Part shown: piece after piece, positions 17,223-25,291 of the stretch
Layout: each line of letters begins with the position of its first letter
Position numbering within the stretch: the first letter of the stretch is position 1
DNA from: an uncultured Lachnospiraceae bacterium
Lineage (GTDB): Bacteria > Bacillota > Clostridia > Lachnospirales > Lachnospiraceae
Direction: 5' to 3'
Length of the DNA: 44,294 nt
Assembly: GCA_910584205.1 (NCBI GenBank)
Contig: CAJUAA010000034.1
Location: 1 to 44,294 of the forward strand
Translations under genes and position numbers: made by a program
Notes under the pieces: generated by a model
Told to the model about the DNA's origin: nothing
Databases searched by the model: none
What the model saw: only the letters and a program-made list of their open reading frames with translations

Positions 17223-18074
17223 ATGTACAGTTATCATTTTCGGGAATGGTTGTCCTTTTTTTACTTTTACTGCATCTTCGGCTGGTGTTTTGAATCGACC
17301 TATGTGTCGGTGAAGGACCGGCATCTGACCAATCGGGGATTTTTAAGAGGCCCCTGGCTTCCGCTCTATGGGAGCGGTGCGATCCTGGTGCTGTGGCTGA
17401 CGCTTCCTTTTCAGGAGACGCCGGCGCTGGTCTATGTGGTGGGAGCCATTGGAGCGACCGTGCTGGAATATGTGACCGGCGAGGCCATGGTCCGGCTGTT
17501 CAAGGTCCGGTACTGGGATTACAGCAGTCAGAAGTTCCAGTACAGGGGGCATATCTGCCTGAGTTCTACCATCGCCTGGGGATTTCTAAGCCTTTTGATG
17601 GTCTATGCGGTACATAAGCCGGTGGAACAGTTTATCTTCTGGATGCATGAGGAAGTGGTGTCGGTGCTGACTTTCGGGATCACCGTCTGTATCGTGTACG
17701 ATTTCAGCAACGCGTTCCGGAAGGCCATGGATCTTCGGGAACTGCTGATCCAGGCGGAGCTGCTCTGCGGGGAGCTTGAAAAACGGGCGGCGGAGAAAAG
17801 GCGGCTTCTGGAAGCGACGGTGACGTTTGCAAAGGCGGCGGTGGAGGAACGCCTGGAGGAACAGAAAGAACGTGCGGAACAGTCGAAGGAGCAGATTCTG
17901 CAGAAGCTGGAAGAGGAGATTAGCCAGCTTCAGGAGAGGCAGGAGCAGCTGAGGGAAAAGATGATCCGAAAGGCGGACAGGCTGCTGGCAGGGAACCCGG
18001 GCTTCCGTTTTATGGCGGACCTTCCGGATGCGGCGGAGCTTCGGGAGCGGATGCACCGGTTCCGGCGGCGGTAA
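17223..18074 (+). CDS. CmpB-like putative ABC transporter membrane protein with coiled-coil tail
   Basis: A 283-aa protein with four to five membrane helices in residues 10-160. It has the pattern typical of the family named 'putative ABC transporter permease' (ABC_trans_CmpB): FYCIFGWCFESTYVS, NRGFLRGPWLPLYG, GATVLEYVTGEAM, VRYWDYSSQKFQYRGHICLSS and SLLMVYA. Residues 175-260 form a highly charged Glu/Gln/Arg-rich coiled coil. The ATG at 17223 has AGGTGG 5 nt upstream, so it is preferred over an in-frame GTG at 17214. The promoter ends only about 28 nt upstream. It is transcribed towards the two-component system 31 nt downstream. The real function of this family is poorly defined. Confidence 0.8.
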   Translation: MYSYHFREWLSFFYFYCIFGWCFESTYVSVKDRHLTNRGFLRGPWLPLYGSGAILVLWLTLPFQETPALVYVVGAIGATVLEYVTGEAMVRLFKVRYWDYSSQKFQYRGHICLSSTIAWGFLSLLMVYAVHKPVEQFIFWMHEEVVSVLTFGITVCIVYDFSNAFRKAMDLRELLIQAELLCGELEKRAAEKRRLLEATVTFAKAAVEERLEEQKERAEQSKEQILQKLEEEISQLQERQEQLREKMIRKADRLLAGNPGFRFMADLPDAAELRERMHRFRRR

Positions 18075-18105
18075 AAAACAGTGGAGAAAGGATGGGGTGT
18101 CGTCT

Positions 18106-18774
18106 ATGCCGGATATTTTGATCGTTGAAGATGAAAAGGCTATGCAGGACATTATCGCGGACTATATGCGGAAGGGCGGACACACCTGCTTTACGGCCGA
18201 CGATGGGATAGACGCCCTTGTCACGCTGAAAAATCATCCTGTGGATCTGATGATCCTGGATGTGATGATGCCCCATCTGGACGGTTTCTCCGTCTGCAGG
18301 ATGGCGCGGGAAATGGGCGATATGCCCATTATCATGCTGACTGCCAGAAGCGCGGAGGATGATGAACTGAAAGGCTATGATTACGGCGCGGACGACTATA
18401 TGACCAAGCCGTTCAGCCCCAGGGTGCTGCTGGCAAAGGTGAACGCCCTCCTGCGCCGGTCTTTCCCCGTCTCTGCCGGAGCGGTCACCGCCGGAAAAAT
18501 CATGCTCCAGCCCAACGCACACAAGGTCTGTCTGGACGGGCAGGAGCTCACCCTGACTCATAAGGAGTATGAACTGCTCGCCTTTCTGATGGCAAATCCC
18601 GGGCAGATATTCAATCGGGAGCAGCTTCTGAACCGTGTCTGGGGCTATGACTTCGAGGGAACGACCCGAACCGTGGACACCCATATCAAAACCCTGCGGC
18701 AAAAGCTGGGGGACGAGGGCAGGCATATCGTCACGCTGATCCGTTCCGGTTATAAATTTGAGGTGACGGTATGA
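18106..18774 (+). CDS. OmpR-family response regulator
   Basis: A 222-aa regulator. The receiver domain (1-115) has the acidic pocket (VEDE), phospho-acceptor Asp52 in LDVMMPHLDG, Thr79 in MLTA, and Lys101 in the TKPFSPR motif. A winged-helix DNA-binding domain (about 125-222) follows, with LTHKEYELLAFL, NREQLLNRVWGYDF and RTVDTHIKTLRQKLG. The ATG at 18106 fits the family N-terminus; the frame is open upstream into the preceding gene. It overlaps the kinase gene by 4 nt (ATGA). A likely target is the block of four 11-bp-spaced repeats at 19842-19880. No promoter was seen in the 31-nt gap upstream, so it may be read from the promoter at 17166. Confidence 0.92.
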   Translation: MPDILIVEDEKAMQDIIADYMRKGGHTCFTADDGIDALVTLKNHPVDLMILDVMMPHLDGFSVCRMAREMGDMPIIMLTARSAEDDELKGYDYGADDYMTKPFSPRVLLAKVNALLRRSFPVSAGAVTAGKIMLQPNAHKVCLDGQELTLTHKEYELLAFLMANPGQIFNREQLLNRVWGYDFEGTTRTVDTHIKTLRQKLGDEGRHIVTLIRSGYKFEVTV

Positions 18775-19841
18775 AAGAACTGTTTTCCCTCCGTACTGTT
18801 CGGAAAAAGATTTTGATGCTCTCCAAGCTGGCGGGAATCGCACTGATTTTTTCCTACGTTCTCTCCACCGGCCTGCCAGTCGGCGAGGACGTTTCTTTTC
18901 TGCTCTGGCTGGGATTCGTCCTGCTGCTGGTTCTGGGCATCGACTTTTTTATGGGCTGCTTTATCACGAAACCGATTGACAGGCTGAACGCCTCCGCGAA
19001 ACGCATGGCGGGACTGGACTTTTCCGTTCCCTGCAACCTTGCCTCCGCCGATGAATTTGGGGAGTTGTCCGCCAGCCTGAACACGATGGCTGAAAATCTG
19101 CAGCGGGCCCTTGCCTGCCTGGAGGACGCAAACACCCGGCTTGAAAAGGATGTGGAAAAGGAACGGCTCCTTCTGGCCGAGCGAAAAGATTTGGTGGACA
19201 GCCTGTCCCATGAGATGAAAACCCCGCTGGGTATCATCCGGGCCTATGCCGAGGGACTGCTGGATGAAACAGAGGAAGCCAAAAAGCTGAAATACGCCCG
19301 GGTGATCGTCTCCGAAGCGGAGCGCATGAACGACCTGATCGTGACCCTGCTGGATTTGTCGGCACTGGAGAGCGGGGCCGCCAGCCTGAACATTTCCCGG
19401 TTCGACTTTGTAGAGCTGGTGGAAACGGTAGCCGGGCGGCTTCTGATCGACGCCCCGGACACCGATTTTGAACTGCGGTATGAGCTGCCGGAGCAAACCG
19501 TTTTTGTGCGGACAGACCGGCGGCGCATGGAGCAGGTTTTGGACAATCTGATCGTCAATGCCAGAAAAAATGTAGTTCCCGGCGGCGTTCTGCGGCTGGT
19601 ACTGACAGTGGACAAGGGAACGCTGCATTTCTCTGTCTTCAATCAGGGCCGGCCCATTTCGGAAGACGGCCTGTCCAGAATATGGACAAAATTCTATCGG
19701 GACAGCGGCGCGGAATACAGCGGCTCCGGGCTGGGCCTGTCCATTGTGGCGCAAATCCTGTCCATGCAGCAGCTGCCCTATGGCGCGGAAAACCGAAAGG
19801 ACGGGGTGCGGTTCTATTTTTCCATCCCTGTCACCGAATAA
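18771..19841 (+). CDS. Sensor histidine kinase partner
   Basis: A 356-aa kinase that should phosphorylate the regulator encoded just upstream. Two membrane helices (about 17-33 and 42-64) are separated by a loop of only about ten residues, so there is almost no outside sensor domain. This resembles kinases that sense through the membrane or through a transporter. HAMP (about 65-117), a short coiled coil, the HisKA H-box with His147 (SLSHEMKTPLG), the N-box (NLIVNARKN), and the G-boxes (a degenerate NQGRPI, GSGLGLSIV) follow. Codon use, rich in GCC and CTG, differs by eye from the flanking genes. It probably works with the ABC transporter encoded downstream. Confidence 0.9.
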   Translation: MKELFSLRTVRKKILMLSKLAGIALIFSYVLSTGLPVGEDVSFLLWLGFVLLLVLGIDFFMGCFITKPIDRLNASAKRMAGLDFSVPCNLASADEFGELSASLNTMAENLQRALACLEDANTRLEKDVEKERLLLAERKDLVDSLSHEMKTPLGIIRAYAEGLLDETEEAKKLKYARVIVSEAERMNDLIVTLLDLSALESGAASLNISRFDFVELVETVAGRLLIDAPDTDFELRYELPEQTVFVRTDRRRMEQVLDNLIVNARKNVVPGGVLRLVLTVDKGTLHFSVFNQGRPISEDGLSRIWTKFYRDSGAEYSGSGLGLSIVAQILSMQQLPYGAENRKDGVRFYFSIPVTE

Positions 19842-19880
19842 TTTCACACGGATTTCACGGCGGCCTCACATCAACTTCAC
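19842..19880 (+). promoter_or_regulatory. Four tandem 11-bp repeats, likely response-regulator operator
   Basis: TTTCAC at 19842 and 19853, CCTCAC at 19864 and CTTCAC at 19875 are spaced by exactly 11 bp. They start right after the kinase stop codon. Direct repeats at about one helical turn are the usual binding sites of OmpR-family dimers. A weak -10 candidate TATCTA lies at 19887-19892, placing the repeats over the -35 region. Confidence 0.65.
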
Positions 19881-19896
19881 ACCGCATATCTAAACT

Positions 19897-19925
19897 CTCC
19901 TTATCACAAATAAGGAGGTTTTTTT
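19897..19925 (+). promoter_or_regulatory. Hairpin with T7 that sequesters the ribosome binding site
   Basis: A perfect 8-bp stem CTCCTTAT/ATAAGGAG (19897-19904 with 19910-19917) with a CACAA loop is followed by G and seven T. The 3' arm contains most of the AGGAGG site (19913-19918) of the 49-aa gene. It may act as a weak terminator/attenuator or as a translational lock. Confidence 0.55.
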
Positions 19926-20075
19926 ATGTTCTTTGGGTTGGCATGGTACTGGTGGCTGGTGATCATGGCGGTACTGATGGCCTACATTCCCTTCAAGATC
20001 AAATGTATGAAGTGGTGGAGGAAACGACAGCAGGAGAAGGACGGCCGGCGGGGAAAGTGGGGTGACGACGAGTGA
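19926..20075 (+). CDS. 49-aa Trp-rich membrane peptide
   Basis: A small gene too short for most ORF searches. The AGGAGG site at 19913-19918 lies 7 nt before the ATG. The peptide begins MFFGLAWYWWLVIMAVLMAY, forming one membrane helix (about 4-22), and continues into a basic, Trp-containing tail (KIKCMKWWRKRQQEK) that ends in acidic residues. The inside-positive rule would put the tail in the cytosol. Its TGA overlaps the GTG start of the ABC ATPase (GTGA), so the two are translationally linked. It might be a small subunit, a regulator of the kinase, or a leader peptide. No family is recognised. Confidence 0.7.
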   Translation: MFFGLAWYWWLVIMAVLMAYIPFKIKCMKWWRKRQQEKDGRRGKWGDDE

Positions 20076-20920
20076 TCGAGGTCAAAAGCATGACATTTTC
20101 CTACGGCAAAGACAGGCAGGCCCTCCACGGCCTGGACTTTGCCGTGGAGGACGGAGAGATCTTCGGCTTTCTGGGGCCCAACGGCTCCGGAAAGTCCACG
20201 ACTCAAAAAATTCTGACCGGGATTTTGAAGGGTCACGGCGGAAAAGTCTCTGTGTTTGGGCAGGACATTTCCTCCGCCCGCGACCGGGAATTTTTCCGGA
20301 AGATCGGCGTCCTGTTTGAATTTCCCTACTTGTACGCCAATTTGAGCGCCGTGGACAATCTGAACTACTTCGCTTCCTTCTATCCCAGGGAGCAGCGGCG
20401 GGATGTGGGGGAGCTGCTGGACGCGCTGGAATTGAAACCGGAATTTTGGAAAAAGCCGGTGTCCTCCTGCTCCAAGGGGATGCGCCAGCGGGTGAGCATG
20501 GCGCGGGCGCTGGTGAGTAACCCCCGGCTGCTGTTTCTGGACGAACCTACCAGCGGCCTTGATCCCTCCGGCGCAGTGCTGTTCCGAAAGATCATTGAGC
20601 AGGAACGCCAGAAGGGAACGACGGTGTTTGTCACTACCCATAATATGGTGGACGCCGATTTGCTGTGCGACCGGGTGGCGTTCATCGCGGGCGGAAACAT
20701 CGTCGCCCTGGACACGCCCGGGCGTCTGAAAGAGAAAAACAGCCGCCGCCGGGTGGCGATCGATTACCTGTATCAAGGCAGGCGGGAAACAAAAACCATA
20801 GAGGCGCCGGATCTGGAAGCAGGCATTCCCTTTGCCCATGACGAGATCATCAGCATCCACTCTCAGGAGCCGACTTTGGAGGATATGTTCATCCAATACA
20901 CAGGAAGGGGGCTGTCCTGA
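20072..20920 (+). CDS. ABC transporter ATP-binding protein
   Basis: A 282-aa ATPase that powers the two permeases encoded downstream. It has Walker A GPNGSGKST, a Q-loop region, the signature CSKGMRQR (a variant of LSGGQ typical of ABC-2/antibiotic-export ATPases), Walker B LLFLDEPTSGLDP and the H-loop TTHNM. A GTG start is used, overlapping the 49-aa gene by 4 nt, with GGGGTGA upstream. The C-terminal 60 residues form the usual extra domain of the CcmA/BcrA type. Such ATPases commonly export or detoxify peptides or antibiotics; the substrate is not known here. Confidence 0.92.
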   Translation: MIEVKSMTFSYGKDRQALHGLDFAVEDGEIFGFLGPNGSGKSTTQKILTGILKGHGGKVSVFGQDISSARDREFFRKIGVLFEFPYLYANLSAVDNLNYFASFYPREQRRDVGELLDALELKPEFWKKPVSSCSKGMRQRVSMARALVSNPRLLFLDEPTSGLDPSGAVLFRKIIEQERQKGTTVFVTTHNMVDADLLCDRVAFIAGGNIVALDTPGRLKEKNSRRRVAIDYLYQGRRETKTIEAPDLEAGIPFAHDEIISIHSQEPTLEDMFIQYTGRGLS

Positions 20921-21912
20921 TGGGAAAAGACTTTTGCGCCCTGTTCAAAAAGGACTTACGGATGCTGGTGTCAGGCAGGTTTTTCCTGATGGCAGCCGGC
21001 TTTCTCGTCCTTTATACAGCGTATGTGAATCTGGGTTATGTCCGCTTTATGCAGATGCCGCCCTACCATGTGTATCTGTACGATCCTGCCGGGACACAGA
21101 CGGAAACATCCTCTCTGGTGCAGAATGTTCCGTCCTTGAAGGCCATGGACGCCGCCCTGCTCTCCGACGCCAACGGCGTGGGGCTGGACGCCGGCAGCGG
21201 GGACGTGCGGGTGGTGCTTTATGCGGGAGCGGAGCACATCGATCACCACCGGTCGGATTACGCCCTGTCGCTGCTGCAGCCCTCGGCCGGATCTGCTCCG
21301 GAGATACTCGGCACAAATACGCCGGAGCAGAAAGCGAGGAAAGAGATCACCTGCGAGCTGCTGTTTTTCGAGCTGGCCGCTGTGGGATTTTTGGGAATCG
21401 CCGCCGTGCTGTTCAAGGAAAAGGACATGGGGGTCATCCGCGTCCACGCCGTTCTCCCGGTGCACAAAGAACTGTTTCTTCTGTCCAAGCTGGCGATATT
21501 CCTGCTCTCCGATCTGGCCTTTGCGCTACTGCTTACCCTGCTGAATCTGGGGGTTGGGGACGGAGCGGCGGTACTGCCGGCTGTACTGCTCCAGACGGCG
21601 ATCCTGTCGTTGATCATGGCTCTGGCAGGTTTGCTCTGCGCCCTGCTGCTGAAGGATTTCCGGCAGTTTACGCTGGCCTATCTGGTGATCGCCATCTTTG
21701 CCGCGACGCCGGTCTTTCTGTCCGCCAACACATCGGTCAAGTTTGACTGGATCGGCCTGCACCCGTTCTATCACGTCTATATGGGCCTGAAAAACGCTTA
21801 CTTTGGAATGGCAGTTTCGCCGGTCTATGATATCGGTGCTGCCGGTGCGATCGTGCTGCTGTTCCTGATGGTGCGGCCTGCATTCTACCGGGAAATCGGA
21901 AAGGAGGGGTGA
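20920..21912 (+). CDS. ABC-2 type permease, first subunit
   Basis: A 330-aa membrane protein. One helix near the N-terminus (about 20-40) is followed by a large extracellular part (about 40-145) and then about five helices to the C-terminus, the usual ABC-2 permease topology. The start overlaps the ATPase stop by one base (TGATG). It probably forms a heterodimer with the next product, and together with the ATPase makes an exporter. No substrate motif is visible. Codon style matches the rest of the two-component/ABC block. Confidence 0.82.
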   Translation: MGKDFCALFKKDLRMLVSGRFFLMAAGFLVLYTAYVNLGYVRFMQMPPYHVYLYDPAGTQTETSSLVQNVPSLKAMDAALLSDANGVGLDAGSGDVRVVLYAGAEHIDHHRSDYALSLLQPSAGSAPEILGTNTPEQKARKEITCELLFFELAAVGFLGIAAVLFKEKDMGVIRVHAVLPVHKELFLLSKLAIFLLSDLAFALLLTLLNLGVGDGAAVLPAVLLQTAILSLIMALAGLLCALLLKDFRQFTLAYLVIAIFAATPVFLSANTSVKFDWIGLHPFYHVYMGLKNAYFGMAVSPVYDIGAAGAIVLLFLMVRPAFYREIGKEG

Positions 21913-21915
21913 GGC

Positions 21916-22920
21916 GTGAAAGGTTTGCAATATCAGTTGAAAAGCGTTCTGCGGGATAAATTCTGCCTGATGACGTTCCTGCTGCCCATCCTGGCGGCTG
22001 CGGCGCTGAATTTTATGGGTTCCATTGACCTGTCCACCCTGGGGGAGCTGCATTTTGGCGTACTGGAAAACGACCTGCCCCCACAGACGGTCACATGGCT
22101 GGAGCGGTACGGCCCGGTGACTGCCTATGGGACACAGGAAGAACTGGCCGACGCTGTTAACGAGCCGTCTACCAATGTGATTGGCGTAAAAGCGGATGGC
22201 GAAAGCCTGAAAACGGCGGTCAGCGGGGACGAGCTGGACATTTTTCAGCAGGCGGCGGCAACCCTCCCGGTCCTCTATGAACAGCGGAAGGACGCGGAAC
22301 AGGCAGAAGTCCAGGTGCTGGAGCGGCCCGATATTCTGGAAAACTTTCAAGGCATTTTCATTCCTGCCGTGCTGATTGTCGCCATGTTCATGGGCTGTAC
22401 GTTCAACGCCGTGAACATCATCTCCGAAAAAGATGACGGCGTGGCTTTTATCAACGAAATCCTGCCCATGACGCCAGGCCGGTACATTTTTCAGAAAGTC
22501 GTGACAGGGTTTCTCTTTGGCAGTTTATCGTCTGTCATAACGGCATGTATTTGTTTTCGGCTGTCCTGGCAGAATTTGTGGATCATGCTGGTGCTGATCG
22601 TTCTGTCGTCCTTTGTGGCGGCGCTGATGGGCCTGTTCATCGGCAGGTTCTCCGAGGGGCTGATGACCGGCGTGGTCTATATCAAGATCGTTATGCTTGT
22701 GTTCATCGCAGTCCCCATTGTATGCGCTCTGCTCGGAGTGAACGGGCTGCCGGCGGCCATTTGCAGCATCGTTCCGTCCCGGCCTGCCTTTGACGGCATT
22801 ATGGCTCTGTCTGACGGGAACATGGGGACGGCGGTAAAAGATGCCGGTATTCTCGCAGTTCACTGTGTTTCGTGGTTTGCGCTGTATGTTCTGATTTCTG
22901 CTCCGCATAAAAGGCTGTGA
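21916..22920 (+). CDS. ABC-2 type permease, second subunit
   Basis: A 334-aa permease with the same plan: N-terminal helix (about 15-35), an extracellular section of about 110 residues, then about five helices with the conserved NIISEKDDGVAFINEILPMTPGRY coupling segment, of which EKDDG is typical of ABC-2 permeases. It starts with GTG at 21916 with GGAGGGGTGAGG just upstream, 3 nt after the previous stop. It is the last gene of the block; a hairpin follows at 22962-22983. Confidence 0.82.
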   Translation: MKGLQYQLKSVLRDKFCLMTFLLPILAAAALNFMGSIDLSTLGELHFGVLENDLPPQTVTWLERYGPVTAYGTQEELADAVNEPSTNVIGVKADGESLKTAVSGDELDIFQQAAATLPVLYEQRKDAEQAEVQVLERPDILENFQGIFIPAVLIVAMFMGCTFNAVNIISEKDDGVAFINEILPMTPGRYIFQKVVTGFLFGSLSSVITACICFRLSWQNLWIMLVLIVLSSFVAALMGLFIGRFSEGLMTGVVYIKIVMLVFIAVPIVCALLGVNGLPAAICSIVPSRPAFDGIMALSDGNMGTAVKDAGILAVHCVSWFALYVLISAPHKRL

Positions 22921-22961
22921 GAATAAGGCGTTTGATCAAAAACAGAATTATTTTTTAAGAC

Positions 22962-22983
22962 AGGAAGCTGGGGACAGCTTCCT
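22962..22983 (+). terminator. Probable terminator after the ABC-2 block
   Basis: A perfect 9-bp stem with a GGGA loop (22962-22970 with 22975-22983), followed by only a weak T-rich tract (TTCTCT). It separates the block from the marR promoter. Confidence 0.55.
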
Positions 22984-23048
22984 TCTCTGCGTTCTATATG
23001 GCAACATGTTTTTCACAAAATGTTCGCAGAATTTTCACAGATTCCCAC

Positions 23049-23093
23049 TTGACATTGTTAGAAGTCTAACTTATAATCAGTTAGACTTCTAAC
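23049..23093 (+). promoter_or_regulatory. marR promoter with two palindromic operators
   Basis: -35 TTGACA (23049-23054), a 17-bp spacer and -10 TATAAT (23072-23077). Operator 1, GTTAGAAGTCTAAC (23057-23070), lies in the spacer; operator 2, GTTAGACTTCTAAC (23080-23093), lies just after the -10. Their centres are 23 bp apart, about two helical turns. This is a classical autorepression layout. Confidence 0.88.
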
Positions 23094-23115
23094 AAACAGG
23101 AGAGGAGGAAAAGCT

Positions 23116-23562
23116 GTGAAGGATGAAGGCTATCCGATGCGTGAGATGGTGAATCTGAACTGTATCTGGCATCGGATGATCGAGAAGAGGATGTCGGATC
23201 TGGGGCTGACTTCGATCCAGAGCCGGATGCTGGGATATGTCTATTTTCAGCGCCGTCAGGAGAAAAAGGTGTTCCAGAGGGAACTGGAGGAGGAGTTTAA
23301 GATACGGAAATCCTCCGTCACCAGCGTGATCCAGATCCTGGAGAAAAAAGGGCTGGTCCGCAGGATCGGCGTCCCCGGAGACGCCCGGAAAAAGGAACTG
23401 GTGCTGACAGAACAGGGAATCGCAGTTCAGGAAACCGTGCTGGAACGGCTGAACCGCCTGGAGGACATGGCAAACCAGGCGCTTGGCGAAGAGGAACGAA
23501 AACTCTGGTTTTCATGTATCCGTAAAATAGAGGCAAGACTTGAGGAGGCAGAATATGATTAG
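23116..23562 (+). CDS. MarR-family transcriptional regulator
   Basis: A 148-aa winged-helix regulator. It has the expected helical dimer arms, the recognition helix region IRKSSVTSVIQILEKKGLV and the wing RIGVPGDARKKELVLTEQG. A GTG start is used, with GAGGAGG (23102-23108) 7 nt upstream. Two palindromes over its own promoter indicate autorepression, and the same half-sites occur in the promoter at 17166. It overlaps the first exporter gene, so the operon is probably de-repressed by a substrate of the exporter. The ligand is unknown. Confidence 0.93.
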   Translation: MKDEGYPMREMVNLNCIWHRMIEKRMSDLGLTSIQSRMLGYVYFQRRQEKKVFQRELEEEFKIRKSSVTSVIQILEKKGLVRRIGVPGDARKKELVLTEQGIAVQETVLERLNRLEDMANQALGEEERKLWFSCIRKIEARLEEAEYD

Positions 23563-25291
23563 AAGACTGACCGCGCACATCGGGGAATTTAAAAGAGATA
23601 CGCTGATGGCTCCGGTGAGCGTGATCCTGGAGGTAATCCTGGAGGTCCTGCTGCCGGTTCTGATGGCTTCGGTCATCGACCGGGGCGTGGAAGCAGGAAA
23701 TATGAATTATGTGGTGAAGATGGGAGTTGTCATGCTGGCGGTCGCCATGCTCTCCCTTCTGGCGGGGACCATGTCGGGCGTCTTTGCGGCAAGGGCGTCC
23801 ATGGGATTTGGCCGGAATTTAAGAAAAGCAATGTATGACAATATACAGGATTTTTCGTTCCGGAATATTGACCGTTTTTCCACGGCAGGGCTGGTGACCC
23901 GTATGACCACGGATGTGACCAACGTGCAGAACGCGTTTCAGATGATTATAAGAATGTTCGTGCGGGCGCCCATCATGATGATCTCGGCGCTGTTCATGTG
24001 CGTATCCATCAGTCCCAGGCTGTCGCTGATCTTTCTGGCGGCGCTGATTTTTCTGGGCTGCGTACTGGCGTTTGTCATTACCCGGGCGTTTCCCATCTTT
24101 GATGAGATGTTCAAGGGATATGACCGGCTCAACGCCAGCGTGCAGGAGAACCTGACCGGGATCAGGGTGGTGAAGGCCTATGTGAGGGAAGATTATGAAA
24201 AGGAGAAATTCCGCGGAGCCACCGGAAACCTGAAGGATCTGAGCGTTCACGCAGAGCGTCTGGTGGTCATGAACCAGCCGGTCATGCAGTTTACGGTCTA
24301 TAGCTGTATCATGCTGGTATCCTGGTTCGGGGCAAAGCTGATCGTCGTGGACGGGACCATGACCACCGGGCAGCTCATGAGCCTTTTCACGTATACCATG
24401 CAGATTCTGATGAGCCTGATGATGATCTCCATGATCTTTGTCATGACGACCATGGCGCGTTCCTCCGCGGAACGTATCGTGGAGGTGCTGGACGAGAAGA
24501 GCAGCCTTCAGGACCCGGAGCATCCCGTGCCTGAAGTGGAGGACGGTTCCATCCGGTTTGACCATGTGAATTTTTCCTACAGCGACGATCAGGAGAAATG
24601 CGTGCTCCGGGATATCGACCTTACGATTCATTCCGGGGAGACCATCGGCATCATCGGCGGGACCGGAAGTTCCAAATCCACGCTGGTGCAGCTGATTCCC
24701 AGACTTTATGACGTGCTGGACGGTTCCGTTATGGTGGGAGGACACGATGTGAGGGAATACCGGATCGAGACGCTCCGGAACGCAGTGTCCATGGTCCTGC
24801 AGAAAAATGTCCTCTTTTCCGGCACGATTCTGGAGAACCTCCGGTGGGGCGACAAAGAGGCCACGGAGGAACAGTGCCGCCATGCCTGCGAGCTGGCTCA
24901 GGCCCATGAATTCATTGAGAAAATGCCGGACGGTTATCAGACCTATATCGAGCAGGGCGGGACCAACGTATCCGGCGGCCAGAAGCAGAGGCTCTGTATC
25001 GCCAGAGCGCTTCTGAAAAAACCGAAGATCCTGATTCTGGATGACTCCACCAGTGCAGTGGACACGAAGACAGATTCCCTGATCCGGAAAGCATTTGCGG
25101 AAGAAATACCGGATACGACGAAACTGATCATTGCTCAGAGGATCTCATCCGTTCAGGATGCGGACCGGATCCTGGTGCTGGATCAGGGAGCGGTCGTGGG
25201 CTTTGGAACTCACGAAGAGCTGTTGAAAGACAACGACATTTATCGCGATATCTATGAACTGCAGCAGAAAGGAGCGGATTTTGATGAGTAA
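23555..25291 (+). CDS. ABC exporter half-transporter with degenerate ATP site
   Basis: A 578-aa fusion of six membrane helices (about 1-310) and a nucleotide-binding domain (about 330-578). Walker A reads GGTGSSKST, the signature is VSGGQ, and Walker B is followed by Asp rather than the catalytic Glu (ILILDDSTSAVD). This marks the catalytically weak half of a heterodimeric multidrug exporter (compare LmrC or BmrC types). The ATG at 23555 has GAGGAGG 6 nt upstream and overlaps marR by 8 nt. The partner is the next gene. Confidence 0.93.
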   Translation: MIRRLTAHIGEFKRDTLMAPVSVILEVILEVLLPVLMASVIDRGVEAGNMNYVVKMGVVMLAVAMLSLLAGTMSGVFAARASMGFGRNLRKAMYDNIQDFSFRNIDRFSTAGLVTRMTTDVTNVQNAFQMIIRMFVRAPIMMISALFMCVSISPRLSLIFLAALIFLGCVLAFVITRAFPIFDEMFKGYDRLNASVQENLTGIRVVKAYVREDYEKEKFRGATGNLKDLSVHAERLVVMNQPVMQFTVYSCIMLVSWFGAKLIVVDGTMTTGQLMSLFTYTMQILMSLMMISMIFVMTTMARSSAERIVEVLDEKSSLQDPEHPVPEVEDGSIRFDHVNFSYSDDQEKCVLRDIDLTIHSGETIGIIGGTGSSKSTLVQLIPRLYDVLDGSVMVGGHDVREYRIETLRNAVSMVLQKNVLFSGTILENLRWGDKEATEEQCRHACELAQAHEFIEKMPDGYQTYIEQGGTNVSGGQKQRLCIARALLKKPKILILDDSTSAVDTKTDSLIRKAFAEEIPDTTKLIIAQRISSVQDADRILVLDQGAVVGFGTHEELLKDNDIYRDIYELQQKGADFDE

